64,000 nucleotides of DNA from Sediminispirochaeta bajacaliforniensis DSM 16054 (GCF_000378205.1 NZ_KB899413.1:1-64000); one strand, 5' to 3'; shown: positions 17,401-26,014, counted from the stretch's first letter. A program made the numbers and translations. The notes: generated by a model from the letters alone, not told the origin.

Positions 17401-19727
17401 AGCCCGTAGTAACGGGAAAACAACCCGTCGTCGGCATTAATGCGTGCCGCCCCGATCAGTTGTTGTGCCGCATCGATCATGGTCATGGCCGTATCACACT
17501 CTTCAGCCTCAAGACGGGCGGTTGAAATCGAAAGGGCAGCCTCACCAATCTTCCTTCGTTCCATCTCCGATAGGCGATTGACGTCGGCTTTCAGGATATG
17601 GGATACGCCTCGTTGAAGTGAAGATACCCCATCATCGGCAGTATATGAGGAAAAAAGCAGGCGACCTATGGCAAGATGCTTTTCCTCGATAAGTTCGGCA
17701 GGCAATTCGCGCAGGAACCGCTTTCGTAGCTTCGGATAGCTCAATTCCCAGCCGCCGCTTGCAGAGCGTTTGATAAAACCCAACCGGTACAGATTTTCGA
17801 GTAAAGGGAGGATATCAACCTCAGGAAGAAGCTGATTAAGTTCCGGCTCTTCGACTCGTTCACCGAAACAGAGAATAAGAGCAAAAAGCGACAGGGCTTC
17901 CGGACTCAAACGATCGAGAAAGTCAAAGATAAGCTTTCTCACGCTTTCGATCCCTTCAAGCTTTTCCAGTACCTGTTGATCAAAAAACCAGCCCTCGCCC
18001 GTTCGATATACCAATCCTTGCGAATCGTGCATATGGCGAAGTGCCTCCGCTATATGCATTGGATTACCCGAAAAGCGTTCGGCAAAAATTTTAGTCTGGG
18101 GCATGTACGAATGGGAAGCCGGTCCGAGGCTCTCGGAAATCCACTCTCCGATGGCCTTTTCTTCGAGGCCGTGCAAGAGCATGGTGGAAATACGTACATC
18201 CTCGGGTATTTTGGCGAAGATCGTAAAAAGAGAAGAAGAAGCGTCGATCTCTTCCGGACGATAGGAGGATAGGACCAACATCGGTTTCGTCGCTTCAAGG
18301 GTGAGGATGTTCTTCAAAACCTCAAGTTCCCATCTCGGAGCGTAGTGGAGATCGTCGAGGACGAGGACCAGGCCGTCGCAGTGCGAACAAACCACATGAA
18401 AAAGAGAACCAATGGCACGTGAAAGCAATCCAATAGCCTCGATTGTTTTTCCCTCTTCAGGTAGTTCCCCCTGTTCACCGGCAGCCCCGACTATCAGGGA
18501 AAGGGCCGGAATCTGGCGCCGGAGGAGAGGTAGTGCATCACCAAGTTCCTTGCGAAATATCGATGCCCAATATGCTATCTCATTCTCATGGGCTCCAAGA
18601 ATCCTATAAATAAGATCGTTCGCTGCCTCGATGAGAGCACTGCCTCCAGACTCTTCACCATGCCACTGACCAAATACAACCCATGCACTCTGAGTTTGGG
18701 CCGATTCCAGACGGACGAATTCACGCAAAAGAGCACTTTTCCCCATTCCCGTCTCAGCCGCAAGCAGAAGGAGCTCCGCCCCGGATCCCTTACTTCTATC
18801 AATGGCCTTGCGTAAGGAACCGAGCTCACGGTCACGACCGAATAATGTTCCTGACAGTAAGAAAGCGGCATGGGGATCCCTGGTTCCGGCAACAAAACGG
18901 TCGTTTTTGCCCAGCCGATAGAGTTCCAGGGCCTTATCCAGATCATTCATCAGCCCTTGGGCACTGGAGTAACGTTCCTCAGGCATTTTTGCGAGTAGTC
19001 TCATGACGATGGCCGAAACGGCATCGGGTATCTCCTCGGAACGTACCTTGGGCGCAACGGGCGTCCTGGCCAAATGAGCATAGACAAGTTCCAGGGCATT
19101 GCCGACAAAGGGCGGACGGCCTATAAGCAATTCATACAAACAGATCCCGGCAGAATAGAAATCCGAACGATAATCGATAGGACGCAGTAGCCTCCCAGTC
19201 TCCTCAGGACTGAGGTAGGCAACTCTGCTTTCCAAGGATCCTATGCCTCCACGCGCGATAACCTCATCGCGACCAAAGACAAAGGCACGGCCGAAATCAA
19301 CGAGAACAACCCTTCCCGTGGCAGATTCAAGAAGCAGGTTGGAACCGGTAATATCCCGATGTACGATCTCATGCTCCTGCAATAGTGTCAGAATTTTTGC
19401 GATCTGGAGGGCAAGATCAAACCAGCGGTTCAGCTCAAACCCCTCCCGGGGAACCACCTGGCCCAAGGGAGATCCCTCTATCCACTCCAATACAAGGAAG
19501 GCGTCCTCTTCAAGATAATCAATGAGAGTGGGAAAACAGGGAGCAATACACTGTTTAAGAATCAATTGTTCTTCACGGAGTCGCTGACGGGAAACAGGAT
19601 CCGCCGTATTGACAGGTCCCTTTAGAGCAACGGCCAAGCCGTCGCTACCCCGAAAACCGCGATAAAGGAGGGTGCGATTTCCCCGGTAGACGAGACGCTC
19701 GACTGTATACCCCGGTAGAGTGATCAT
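14493..19727 (-). CDS. trifunctional Ser/Thr kinase / AAA ATPase / GAF-histidine kinase
   Basis: Giant cytoplasmic signalling protein of about 1,744 residues. It has a PknB-like kinase (about 1-265; IVHRDITGSNLLL near 125, VDFGRAF), then an AAA/MalT-like NTPase with Walker A ETGMGKSALL near 327 and Walker B LVLVLDDLHYAP. A long helical TPR-like stretch (about 650-1230), a GAF domain (about 1290-1440) and a coiled coil follow. HisKA (LVAGIAHEVNTPIG, His near 1522) and HATPase_c (NLISNSLIHAY, DDGKGM, GSGGSGLGMNIVYNL) end the protein. ATG 19727 gives MITLPGY, the usual family beginning; GTG 19748 would add seven residues. It has no receiver partner next to it and is divergent from rex across about 130 bp. 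Confidence 0.92.
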   Translation of the reverse strand: MITLPGYTVERLVYRGNRTLLYRGFRGSDGLAVALKGPVNTADPVSRQRLREEQLILKQCIAPCFPTLIDYLEEDAFLVLEWIEGSPLGQVVPREGFELNRWFDLALQIAKILTLLQEHEIVHRDITGSNLLLESATGRVVLVDFGRAFVFGRDEVIARGGIGSLESRVAYLSPEETGRLLRPIDYRSDFYSAGICLYELLIGRPPFVGNALELVYAHLARTPVAPKVRSEEIPDAVSAIVMRLLAKMPEERYSSAQGLMNDLDKALELYRLGKNDRFVAGTRDPHAAFLLSGTLFGRDRELGSLRKAIDRSKGSGAELLLLAAETGMGKSALLREFVRLESAQTQSAWVVFGQWHGEESGGSALIEAANDLIYRILGAHENEIAYWASIFRKELGDALPLLRRQIPALSLIVGAAGEQGELPEEGKTIEAIGLLSRAIGSLFHVVCSHCDGLVLVLDDLHYAPRWELEVLKNILTLEATKPMLVLSSYRPEEIDASSSLFTIFAKIPEDVRISTMLLHGLEEKAIGEWISESLGPASHSYMPQTKIFAERFSGNPMHIAEALRHMHDSQGLVYRTGEGWFFDQQVLEKLEGIESVRKLIFDFLDRLSPEALSLFALILCFGERVEEPELNQLLPEVDILPLLENLYRLGFIKRSASGGWELSYPKLRKRFLRELPAELIEEKHLAIGRLLFSSYTADDGVSSLQRGVSHILKADVNRLSEMERRKIGEAALSISTARLEAEECDTAMTMIDAAQQLIGAARINADDGLFSRYYGLRARCLFIRGNIAEAIGLFEDLIRREHDPVVCLELYGELIDAATQLRRYDEAMANGRRAFALAGIDFPEAENGIEPIVSDLPPVSSDKTMDAFSRMAVRLLSAIHETDYDLYISYIRVLTIYFSKHGGPPDTSVLFMHAAALFIPEGRYDEAGRLALRALRVADEARDNRSMVLCREIYGLRIAPWILPLSDISPILTEGFRIGRANGEGWFTGDILIAHLIHEFFLSSDLHDLYQRSKEYGRIIRTLRNGTAGPLLDLFTSCLELFLSEEKDQQQRLLLSQEELFHSLIQGPDHKGWVLLFSFRSLYDLVFEDDIGFHFDEGQIRNGAFYLQESYLFAPFLLAQALGYIKVGNLQKAAPAVDRLRRFESGCADNISHLRLMLEAELRSRESNSVEIANLYDEAIRGAQRQGDLFHCAVANELSGRYHARASREKVAGLYLLEAYRYWSYLGVRRKAEALRNEWGSLFPSFESSSDRTALPDFPREPGEIGLDAFTLLRAGRDLTEELREEVLIERMLRVILESTGAQKAFLILVQDDELYLRARYLPEEDGFSLYPLTDEPGRRGRERLIQSINLSIGVLRYTRKRKEPVVLDDAAIRGIFTSDPYFRTAGVRSLLCYPLPDTVIGSGMLYLENDAVPGLFTPTRLEIVSILSKQAIISLQNARLYEHAKSLNRNLQEEILRRSQVEEGLLAAQKELKRLNEELEHRVEERTKDLRDSYQKLKEAQKQLIESEKLASLGSLVAGIAHEVNTPIGVAVTAATLLQDQIHAASPDIHDMEQTSDLILRNLKRAGELIGSFKQVAVDQASEALRSFDLRSYIEDIVLSLGPRLKKRPISVEVEVAQGITVIGYPGAISQIFTNLISNSLIHAYDADDAGTIRIDGFQREGSVLIHYRDDGKGMDEESVRRVFEPFYTTRRGSGGSGLGMNIVYNLITGKLGGSVSCESTPGKGALFTIDIPITPPKLASSS

Positions 19728-19804
19728 AGGGATAAATAAGTGTAACACAAACAGAGAAGATGAGAAAGCACATCAATAATCCGGCTTGCGTTTTGGGCGA
19801 TCTC

Positions 19805-19822
19805 TTGATAAGCTTTTATCGA
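19805..19822 (+). promoter_or_regulatory. Rex-box-like palindrome upstream of rex
   Basis: TTGATAA-GCTT-TTATCGA has the 7-4-7 layout of Rex operators (TTGTTAA-N4-TTAACAA in clostridia and Thermotoga). Most conserved positions match. It lies 32 bp before the rex ATG, which suggests autoregulation by NADH/NAD ratio. Confidence 0.45.
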
Positions 19823-19854
19823 ATCAATTCGTTTCATAATAAAGAGGAGAAATC

Positions 19855-20502
19855 ATGCGCGAGCATCTGATTGCAGCCCCACTTCCCACCATTCGTCGTA
19901 TCCCGCGCTACCTAAATGTTCTCGAAAATTTTGCGGCGGAACAAATCTCTTTTGTATCCGCAACGGATATTGCGAATAAATTAGGGCTTAAACCGATCCA
20001 GGTACGAAAGGATATGGCTTTTACCGGAATCGTCGGAAAGCCAAAGGTCGGATACAAAACTGATGAACTGATTGAAACAATTAAAAGTTTCCTAGGTTGG
20101 GATTCGGCAACCGATGCTTTTCTTATCGGCGCAGGAGCATTGGGCACTGCGCTTTTGGGCTACAGAGGTTTTGCGGAACGGGGGCTGCAAATTGTGGCGG
20201 CTTTCGATACAGATCCGGAAAAAGTTGGTAAAAGGATCCACGGAAAAGAGGTATTCCCCATCTCTAAGATGGCGGAACTGGCAAAACGAATGCAAGTCCA
20301 CATCGGCATTCTTACCGTCCCCGCCGAATCGGCCTCCCAATGTGCCCACGCGCTCATGGACGCAGGCATCACCGGGATTTGGAATTTTTCTCCGGCCGAA
20401 CTCGATGTCCCGGAGAGTATGACCGTTCAGCGGGAAGATCTCTCCGCCGGTCTCGCTGTCCTGTCGGTCAGGATGAGCGAAAAGAAGCAGGGGATCGTAT
20501 AA
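19855..20502 (+). CDS. rex: redox-sensing transcriptional repressor Rex
   Basis: Homodimeric repressor of 215 residues that leaves DNA when NADH rises. The N-terminal winged helix (about 1-80) includes PTIRRIPRYL and SATDIANKLGLKPIQVRKDMA. The Rossmann domain has GAGALG at 92-97, AAFDTDPEKVG, ILTVPAESAS, and IWNFSPAELDVPE, which is Rex-specific. A good GAGGAG site precedes the ATG. A Rex-box-like palindrome lies upstream. It is followed within 5 bp by the convergent M16 protease gene. Confidence 0.96.
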   Translation: MREHLIAAPLPTIRRIPRYLNVLENFAAEQISFVSATDIANKLGLKPIQVRKDMAFTGIVGKPKVGYKTDELIETIKSFLGWDSATDAFLIGAGALGTALLGYRGFAERGLQIVAAFDTDPEKVGKRIHGKEVFPISKMAELAKRMQVHIGILTVPAESASQCAHALMDAGITGIWNFSPAELDVPESMTVQREDLSAGLAVLSVRMSEKKQGIV

Positions 20503-20507
20503 TCCTC

Positions 20508-23366
20508 CTAGTTCTTAGAAAAATCCTTAGGAAGGAGCACAGCCTCCATACGGTGTTCCGGTCGGAGTATTGTCCCGGCAAGATCCACAAGGCTCTTGTT
20601 GTCAAAACGATCCACCAGCTGATCTGTTTCACTCACAGGTTCTGCCGCGAGACCGCCTGTAGCCTCTTGTACAAGGGCCGAAAACCAATAGCCATTCTGC
20701 CTATTCGATTCTTCAAGTCCGGCCTTTATAATCTGCTTGGCACGATCAAGGGCCTCTGAAGGAAAGGGGGTGGTTCGATATTTCATAAGGATTTCCTCTG
20801 CCTTTTCCTTGAGCTTCTGGCTCCGTTCAGGATCACATCCGAAGGAAATGGAAAAGAGGTACTGGGCTTCCGGTGCATAACGAAAATTTGTTCCGATGGA
20901 TACACCGTAGGTGCCTCCCTCATTCTCCCGAAGCTCATCCCGCAGCAGAATGGTATAGAGCTCCTTGAGAAGACGCATTCCCACCGCAGTATGACGTGAG
21001 CCGTCGAAGCCGCCGCTGAAAAAGAGCTTCACCTGTGCCTTCTGCCCAATCCCGTCGAAGGAACGAACAATACTCTTTTTTTCGGAAAATCGCATGCCCC
21101 GGTCCACGGGAGCGGTAGGAGTACTTGCGGGAAGTGCTGCAAGATAGCGGGCAATGAGCGGCTCCAGCTCTTCGTCTTTGGGCAGATTACCGACAAGGAT
21201 CCAGACAGTACCCGCACCTCCCTTGTGGATCGAGTCGTAGAAGTCAAAGGCCTCCTGAACAGAGGCTTCCCCCTCAACCCTTTTCGAGGTAAGCGGACGG
21301 CTACGGGGATGGTCGTCGTACAGCATCTTAAGCACCTGATCGTTAAACTGGGTTTCGGGATCGGATTCTCGATTCTTCAAAGCAGCCGAAAGCCGTTGCA
21401 CATAGGCTTTTGCCGCAGCATCATCGTAGCGAGGATCGACCACGGAAAGATAGGCAAGCTGCAAAAGTGGTTCCAGTTCCTTGACCCCACAAGTCCCTGA
21501 AAGAGCGAAAAAACGATCATCCAGAGAGGCGTTCAGCTGAAGAGCCTTACCGGCGAGAAAGTTGCGAAGGGCCGAGAGGTCATACTCCCCGATTCCTCCT
21601 TGTGAGACCAGTGAGGGTGCGAGTATCGCCGAAACATAATTCTCATCATTCGCCAAACTCGCTCCTCCGGGGCTTATCGCTCCGAAAAGAATCTGATCAC
21701 TTTTATAATCGGTCCGCATGAGCCATACCTGGCTGCCGTTGGAAAGACGTATCTTGGAAACAGGCAGCGAAGAACCGGAATGAAGAGGTTCTTTTTTAAG
21801 GATACTTCCCGGGACAGGTTCGTTGCTCAAAAGTGAATCGGGATCTTCAGCAGGCACATACGCCTGAAAATTCGTCTCTTTCGCCTCGGCGACAAGGTGC
21901 AAAAGATCATCTTCGCTTGGATAGGAAAGTCCGTCCTTTTCCGGTCCGGTAAGAACGACAACCGGAGCATCCAGAGAGAAAAGCCTGGAAGGAAGTCTCT
22001 GTACCTCTTCCCGGCTAATCTCCGGAAGCAAACGCTTTACCAATTCCAGTTCCCTGTTGATCCCCGGAGCCGCATCTCCGTTGAGAAAGAGAGAGACAAG
22101 TTCGTCGGCATATCTGGATGAATCGGTAGTATTCCTTTCATCCCAAGCCTTCTGGTAGGAACGTAGCAGGTTCTCCTTCGCTTTTTCCAATTCTCCGGTT
22201 GAGAAACCGAGGCTTGAGGCACGACCGGCCTCATAGAGAAGAGCCTCAAGGCCGCCGACAGAGCTTCCTTCATCAACTATAGTTGTCAGGACAAATGCAC
22301 GGCTTTTTCGATTTACCGGAATCAAACCGCTGTAGCCATAGATAAAGGGGGGATTACTTTCCCGGGTCCGCTCTTCCAAACGATCATTGAGCATGATGGA
22401 AAAAAGATCGAGGCCGATTAATTGACAGTAATCATCTTCGGTTCTTAAGGCCCTGGAAGGGGCCAGGTAGTAGAGAGAAACTCTGGTACCTGGCGCCTCA
22501 GGGTCGAGGGCCACCACTGCCCTGGCATGAGAGCTGTCGGGAGGTGAGATTGCAATGCGCTTCGCATCACCACGGTGGGGATCCTGAGAAGCGGGAACGG
22601 GATCAAACCATGTATGAATCATCTCCTGAGCCTTTGCCGGATCTATATCTCCCACAACAACAACGGCCATAGCCTCGGGTTGGTACCAGGTGTGGTAAAA
22701 CTCACGAAGAGCCTCGGAACTGGCATGTCTGACGATATCGGGATCTCCGATCGCCAGACGATCGGCATAGAGGCTGCCTTGAAGAAGAACGGGGAAATAA
22801 CGATCCCGAAGGCGTCCTCCCGCGCCACGTCCGAGACGCCACTCTTCGAGGATGACCCCTTTTTCTTTTTCCACCTCTTCGGGATCAAAGCTTATGTTCG
22901 TCGCCCATTCCCGCAGAACATGAATGCCCTGATTGACCACAGATAGGTCATCGGCAGGCACACTCAAGGTAAAAACCGTTTCGTCGGAAGAGGTGCTGGC
23001 GTTGATTTCCGGCCCGAACTTCATTCCCACCGATTCCAAGAAGTCGACGATTTTTTGCCCGGGAAAGTCTTTGGTTCCGTTGAAGGCCATGTGTTCGACA
23101 AAGTGGGCAAGCCCCTTCTGATCGTCACGTTCAAAGACAGAGCCGGCATCGACAGCCAGTCGGAGCACAATACGATTTTCCGGCTCACTATTGGGCCGAA
23201 TGTAATAGGTCAAGCCGTTTTCAAGGGTACCGGAAACCACTGAAGGATCAAGGCCCAGCTGGGGAGAAAGTGCATCCTCCCGCGGCACCGTCGTACAGGT
23301 GGTACAAAGGGAAACGGCAAAAACCAGTATTGAAAAACCTCGTACAAGGTTACGTATACGTTGCAT
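20508..23366 (-). CDS. M16 family zinc metallopeptidase (PqqL-like), exported
   Basis: 952 residues. An N-terminal signal peptide with cysteines near residues 21-24 suggests an envelope lipoprotein, though the lipobox is not canonical. The inverted zinc motif HFVEH is in GLAHFVEHMAFNGT (about 88-101), with the distal Glu expected in the following helix (EVEKEKGVILEEW). Four M16 half-domains follow, as in E. coli PqqL and pitrilysin; the second half lacks a zinc motif, as usual. GGAGGTG precedes the ATG. Proteolysis of small peptides in the periplasm or on the outer membrane is inferred from the family. No PQQ synthesis genes are nearby. Confidence 0.92.
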   Translation of the reverse strand: MQRIRNLVRGFSILVFAVSLCTTCTTVPREDALSPQLGLDPSVVSGTLENGLTYYIRPNSEPENRIVLRLAVDAGSVFERDDQKGLAHFVEHMAFNGTKDFPGQKIVDFLESVGMKFGPEINASTSSDETVFTLSVPADDLSVVNQGIHVLREWATNISFDPEEVEKEKGVILEEWRLGRGAGGRLRDRYFPVLLQGSLYADRLAIGDPDIVRHASSEALREFYHTWYQPEAMAVVVVGDIDPAKAQEMIHTWFDPVPASQDPHRGDAKRIAISPPDSSHARAVVALDPEAPGTRVSLYYLAPSRALRTEDDYCQLIGLDLFSIMLNDRLEERTRESNPPFIYGYSGLIPVNRKSRAFVLTTIVDEGSSVGGLEALLYEAGRASSLGFSTGELEKAKENLLRSYQKAWDERNTTDSSRYADELVSLFLNGDAAPGINRELELVKRLLPEISREEVQRLPSRLFSLDAPVVVLTGPEKDGLSYPSEDDLLHLVAEAKETNFQAYVPAEDPDSLLSNEPVPGSILKKEPLHSGSSLPVSKIRLSNGSQVWLMRTDYKSDQILFGAISPGGASLANDENYVSAILAPSLVSQGGIGEYDLSALRNFLAGKALQLNASLDDRFFALSGTCGVKELEPLLQLAYLSVVDPRYDDAAAKAYVQRLSAALKNRESDPETQFNDQVLKMLYDDHPRSRPLTSKRVEGEASVQEAFDFYDSIHKGGAGTVWILVGNLPKDEELEPLIARYLAALPASTPTAPVDRGMRFSEKKSIVRSFDGIGQKAQVKLFFSGGFDGSRHTAVGMRLLKELYTILLRDELRENEGGTYGVSIGTNFRYAPEAQYLFSISFGCDPERSQKLKEKAEEILMKYRTTPFPSEALDRAKQIIKAGLEESNRQNGYWFSALVQEATGGLAAEPVSETDQLVDRFDNKSLVDLAGTILRPEHRMEAVLLPKDFSKN

Positions 23367-23490
23367 AAAAACACCTCCGTCGCATCGTTACTTTACCGGC
23401 GGGTTTCCTTTTTGTCCATGGTGCCCCTTTCATTTCTGTCTGAGCTCTGATACGGTGGAAAATGTAATCAAATGATAAGGTGGTATATGT

Positions 23491-23958
23491 ATGGTAATTG
23501 GCGAGAAGTGTGTGGTCAGCATCGATTACAGTTTAACAAGCGATGATGGGACCCTTATTGATACAAGTGAGGGAAGGGAACCTCTTGCCTTTATTTTCGG
23601 ATCAGGGATGATCATTCCCGGACTTGAAAAGGAACTCGCAGGGAAGAATGAAGGCGACAAGCTTACGGTAACGGTACAGCCGGAAGAGGCCTACGGGACC
23701 TACGATGAAGCACGAATCATCGAAGTTCCAAAAGATCGTTTTGAAGAGACAGATAAACTTACCGAGGGAATCCAGGTCCAGGCACAGCGGCAGGACGGGG
23801 GCGTTGAAATTCTGACCGTATCAAAGATAAGCGACGAGAAGGTCATCCTCGATGGAAATCACCCGCTGGCTGGTATGACCCTTCATTTTGATGTAACAAT
23901 CAACCAGGTACGGGAAGCCACTCAGGAAGAGCTTGACCACGGCCACGTACATCAATAG
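23491..23958 (+). CDS. slyD: FKBP-type peptidyl-prolyl isomerase, SlyD-like
   Basis: Prolyl isomerase/chaperone of 155 residues. The split FKBP domain is visible (VSIDYSLTSDDGTLIDTSEGREPLAFIFG, GMIIPGLEKELAG, GDKLTVTVQPEEAYG). The insert-in-flap segment lies about 70-130, and DGNHPLAGMTLHFDVTI closes the fold. Those features place it with SlyD/FkpB. The C-terminus ends DHGHVHQ, so the long His/Cys-rich metal tail of E. coli SlyD is reduced to a stub. AAGGTGG is upstream of the ATG. The gene ends at a strong bidirectional terminator shared with the Hsp20 operon. Confidence 0.92.
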   Translation: MVIGEKCVVSIDYSLTSDDGTLIDTSEGREPLAFIFGSGMIIPGLEKELAGKNEGDKLTVTVQPEEAYGTYDEARIIEVPKDRFEETDKLTEGIQVQAQRQDGGVEILTVSKISDEKVILDGNHPLAGMTLHFDVTINQVREATQEELDHGHVHQ

Positions 23959-23963
23959 GCAGC

Positions 23964-23997
23964 AAAAAGGCGACCCGTGTGGCGTCGCCTTTTTTTG
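23964..23997. terminator. bidirectional terminator between slyD and the hsp20 genes
   Basis: An 11-bp perfect stem (AAAAAGGCGAC at 23964-23974 with GTCGCCTTTTT at 23984-23994), a 9-nt loop, a T-run on the plus strand, and A-rich sequence on the other side that becomes a T-run for the minus strand. It serves two convergent units. Confidence 0.92.
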
Positions 23998-24013
23998 TTT
24001 TTGCCTATGCCTT

Positions 24014-24349
24014 CTAGCTGATTTGGATCTTTCGCGGCTTGACAGCCTCTTTTAAGGCGAGCTCAAGCCGTAATACCCCATTCTCCATAAAGGCATCGAC
24101 CTTGTCGCGGTCTATGGTCTCATCAAGGGTGAAAATCTTTCGGTAATCGACGGTAATCCGTTCACGGACCAGGGAGTCACCTTCGGGGCTAACGTCACTT
24201 CGCTTCCCGTAGATGATAAGCTCGTCTCCGTCGATCTGAACATCGATATCCTCTTTACCGACCCCGGGCATCTCAATCCGGAGCACAACCTTTCCTTCAT
24301 CTTCGCAGATATCGGTTACAGGATTCCTATAACGTTTGGCATCGTCCAT
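24014..24349 (-). CDS. Hsp20 small heat-shock protein (second gene)
   Basis: Short alpha-crystallin-domain chaperone, 111 residues. The core has DICEDEGKVVLRIEMPGVGKEDIDV and ends MENGVLRLELALKE, the A-x-x-x-n-GvL signature of the family. N- and C-terminal tails are short and no clear I-x-I motif is seen apart from KIQIS at the end, so oligomerisation may depend on the partner encoded just upstream. GGAGGTG precedes the ATG; it is separated from the first hsp20 gene by 14 bp. Confidence 0.9.
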   Translation of the reverse strand: MDDAKRYRNPVTDICEDEGKVVLRIEMPGVGKEDIDVQIDGDELIIYGKRSDVSPEGDSLVRERITVDYRKIFTLDETIDRDKVDAFMENGVLRLELALKEAVKPRKIQIS

Positions 24350-24363
24350 GATACACCTCCTCT

Positions 24364-24819
24364 CTACTGCACCTTGACGCTGATCTGTTTCGGCTTTACT
24401 TCTTCCCGCTTCGCCAACGTAATGGTTAATACCCCATCGGCCATGGCGGCGCTAACCTTATCGGGATCGACACCATCGGGAAGCGAGAGGGTCCTCTGGA
24501 AGCTGCCGTTCCAGCTCTCACTGCGGTAGAGCTTCGCACCTTCGCGCTTTTTTTCCTCTTTCTTCTCGCCCTTGACCGTCAAAACATTTCCGGCAATGGA
24601 AACATCGACATCTTTTCGGCTAACTCCCGGTAAATCCAGCATGACCTTGAATGCATCATTGGTTTCGGTGATATCCACCGCGGGATTGAAGTGCCGGTCA
24701 AAAAGCCCACCGGCGTCTGGATAGGTGAAATCAAACAGCTTATTGATCTCATTCTGAAGCCGTTCGAACTCCCTCCCGGGATCCAGTGCGTTTGCTTTGT
24801 TCCATCTTACAAGGTTCAT
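24364..24819 (-). CDS. Hsp20 small heat-shock protein (first gene)
   Basis: ATP-independent chaperone of 151 residues. The alpha-crystallin domain spans about 45-140 (PAVDITETNDAFKVMLDLPGVSRKDVDV and MADGVLTITLAKRE), and the C-terminus is KPKQISVKVQ. Class A-type bacterial sHsp length. First gene of a two-gene operon whose upstream region carries a strong sigma-54 promoter match at 24867-24882; no CIRCE element was seen. Confidence 0.92.
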   Translation of the reverse strand: MNLVRWNKANALDPGREFERLQNEINKLFDFTYPDAGGLFDRHFNPAVDITETNDAFKVMLDLPGVSRKDVDVSIAGNVLTVKGEKKEEKKREGAKLYRSESWNGSFQRTLSLPDGVDPDKVSAAMADGVLTITLAKREEVKPKQISVKVQ

Positions 24820-24866
24820 ATCTTTGCCTCCTATCTTTGAAGGATATGTTTGCTATTAGTAATTAA

Positions 24867-24882
24867 GCATATTCCGTGCCAA
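24867..24882 (-). promoter_or_regulatory. predicted sigma-54 promoter for the hsp20 operon
   Basis: Reading the minus strand, TTGGCAC-GGAAT-ATGC gives the -24 GG and -12 GC with exactly 10 bases between them (consensus TGGCAC-N5-TTGC). It lies about 50 bp upstream of the first hsp20 ATG. Further upstream (24893-24917) CTTGTGTAAT and ATTACAAG form an imperfect inverted repeat that could bind an activator. Sigma-54 control of small heat-shock genes is known, for example E. coli ibpB. Confidence 0.65.
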
Positions 24883-25111
24883 CTATTGATACCTTGTGTA
24901 ATTCTTTATATTACAAGATATTACATATCGATATCTGCCATCACCACAAAGACTTCACAGAGAACATGAGGTCGAGCTGACACAAAACCAACCCAAAAGA
25001 GGGGTAAAATAGAGTAATAATGATACACTACGGTATAAAATGACCCTACTAACCGAGCAATTTTGACTTGACAAGCAGTGCCTCCCTGTGGAGATTAGAA
25101 GAGTGAGCAGA

Positions 25112-26014
25112 ATGGAAGATCAGATCGAGGCGTTACTCGAAAGCTATAAGGAAGATAGCGGTACCAATTTCATCGACGATACCGACCTGCCGGTGAACGA
25201 GACCATCAAGGAATTAATAGGGGCCCTTCTGGAGCTTCTCTTTCCAGGTTACACGGGCAGGAGAGCGGTCACGAAGCAGAATGTCCGCTATGTTATTGGA
25301 GATCTCCTTTGCAGCACCTATAAACAGCTGCATGATCAGGTCCTTCGGGCCTTCCGCCATGAATGCAGAATAGGTGCATGTACCCGTTGCATCTGCGAGA
25401 GTAAGGCACAAGAGGCTTGCGGCCGTCTCTTCGACGATCTGGTTTCGATCAGAAAAGCCCTCAGAAGCGATGTTCTTGCGGCCTATGAGGGGGACCCGGC
25501 GGCAAAAAGCTATGAAGAGATCGTTATCTCCTATCCGGGTATTACGGCAATCTCCATCCATCGTATAGCCCATCATCTCTACACAAACGGAGTGCCCCTC
25601 ATCCCCCGTATCATGGCGGAAATCGCCCATGCGAGAACGGGAATCGATATACATCCGGGAGCAGAAATCGGTGATTCTTTCTTTATCGACCACGGCACAG
25701 GTGTCGTCATCGGAGAAACCACGATCATAGGAAATCATGTGCGGCTCTATCAGGGGGTAACCCTTGGGTCGGCAAACTTTCCCGTCGACGATGAGGGGCA
25801 TATCATCAGGGGGAAAAAGCGCCATCCGACCATTGAAGATGATGTCACCATCTATGCAGAAGCGACCATCCTCGGCGATGTCACAATAGGATCGGGTTCG
25901 GTCATCGGCGGAAATGTATGGGTCATGGAGGATGTTCCCGCAAACACAAGGGTAACATCGGGAAGGCCCGAGATTAATTTCAAACCGGCCTCTCCTCATC
26001 CAAGGATCTACTAA
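25112..26014 (+). CDS. cysE: serine O-acetyltransferase (EpsC/CysE type)
   Basis: First enzyme of cysteine synthesis from serine and acetyl-CoA; about 300 residues. The N-terminal helical half (1-165) includes Cys-containing RIGACTRCICESKA, not usual for enterobacterial CysE. The C-terminal left-handed beta-helix has IDIHPGAEIGDSFFIDHGTGVVIGE with the catalytic Asp/His, then VTLGSAN and ILGDVTIGSGSVIGGNVWV. This longer form with plant-like helix matches EpsC-type SATs in spirochaetes and Bacteroidetes. ATG 25112 is used; GTG 25088 or 25103 are possible and no site has a convincing ribosome-binding sequence. The next gene starts 4 bp after its stop. Confidence 0.9.
   Translation: MEDQIEALLESYKEDSGTNFIDDTDLPVNETIKELIGALLELLFPGYTGRRAVTKQNVRYVIGDLLCSTYKQLHDQVLRAFRHECRIGACTRCICESKAQEACGRLFDDLVSIRKALRSDVLAAYEGDPAAKSYEEIVISYPGITAISIHRIAHHLYTNGVPLIPRIMAEIAHARTGIDIHPGAEIGDSFFIDHGTGVVIGETTIIGNHVRLYQGVTLGSANFPVDDEGHIIRGKKRHPTIEDDVTIYAEATILGDVTIGSGSVIGGNVWVMEDVPANTRVTSGRPEINFKPASPHPRIY

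Noticed and set aside
24820-25111. CIRCE/HrcA element for the hsp20 genes, or a cysteine-related riboswitch for cysE
   Set aside because: No TTAGCACTC-N9-GAGTGCTAA and no T-box or S-box signature; only the sigma-54 promoter match and an imperfect inverted repeat are visible.
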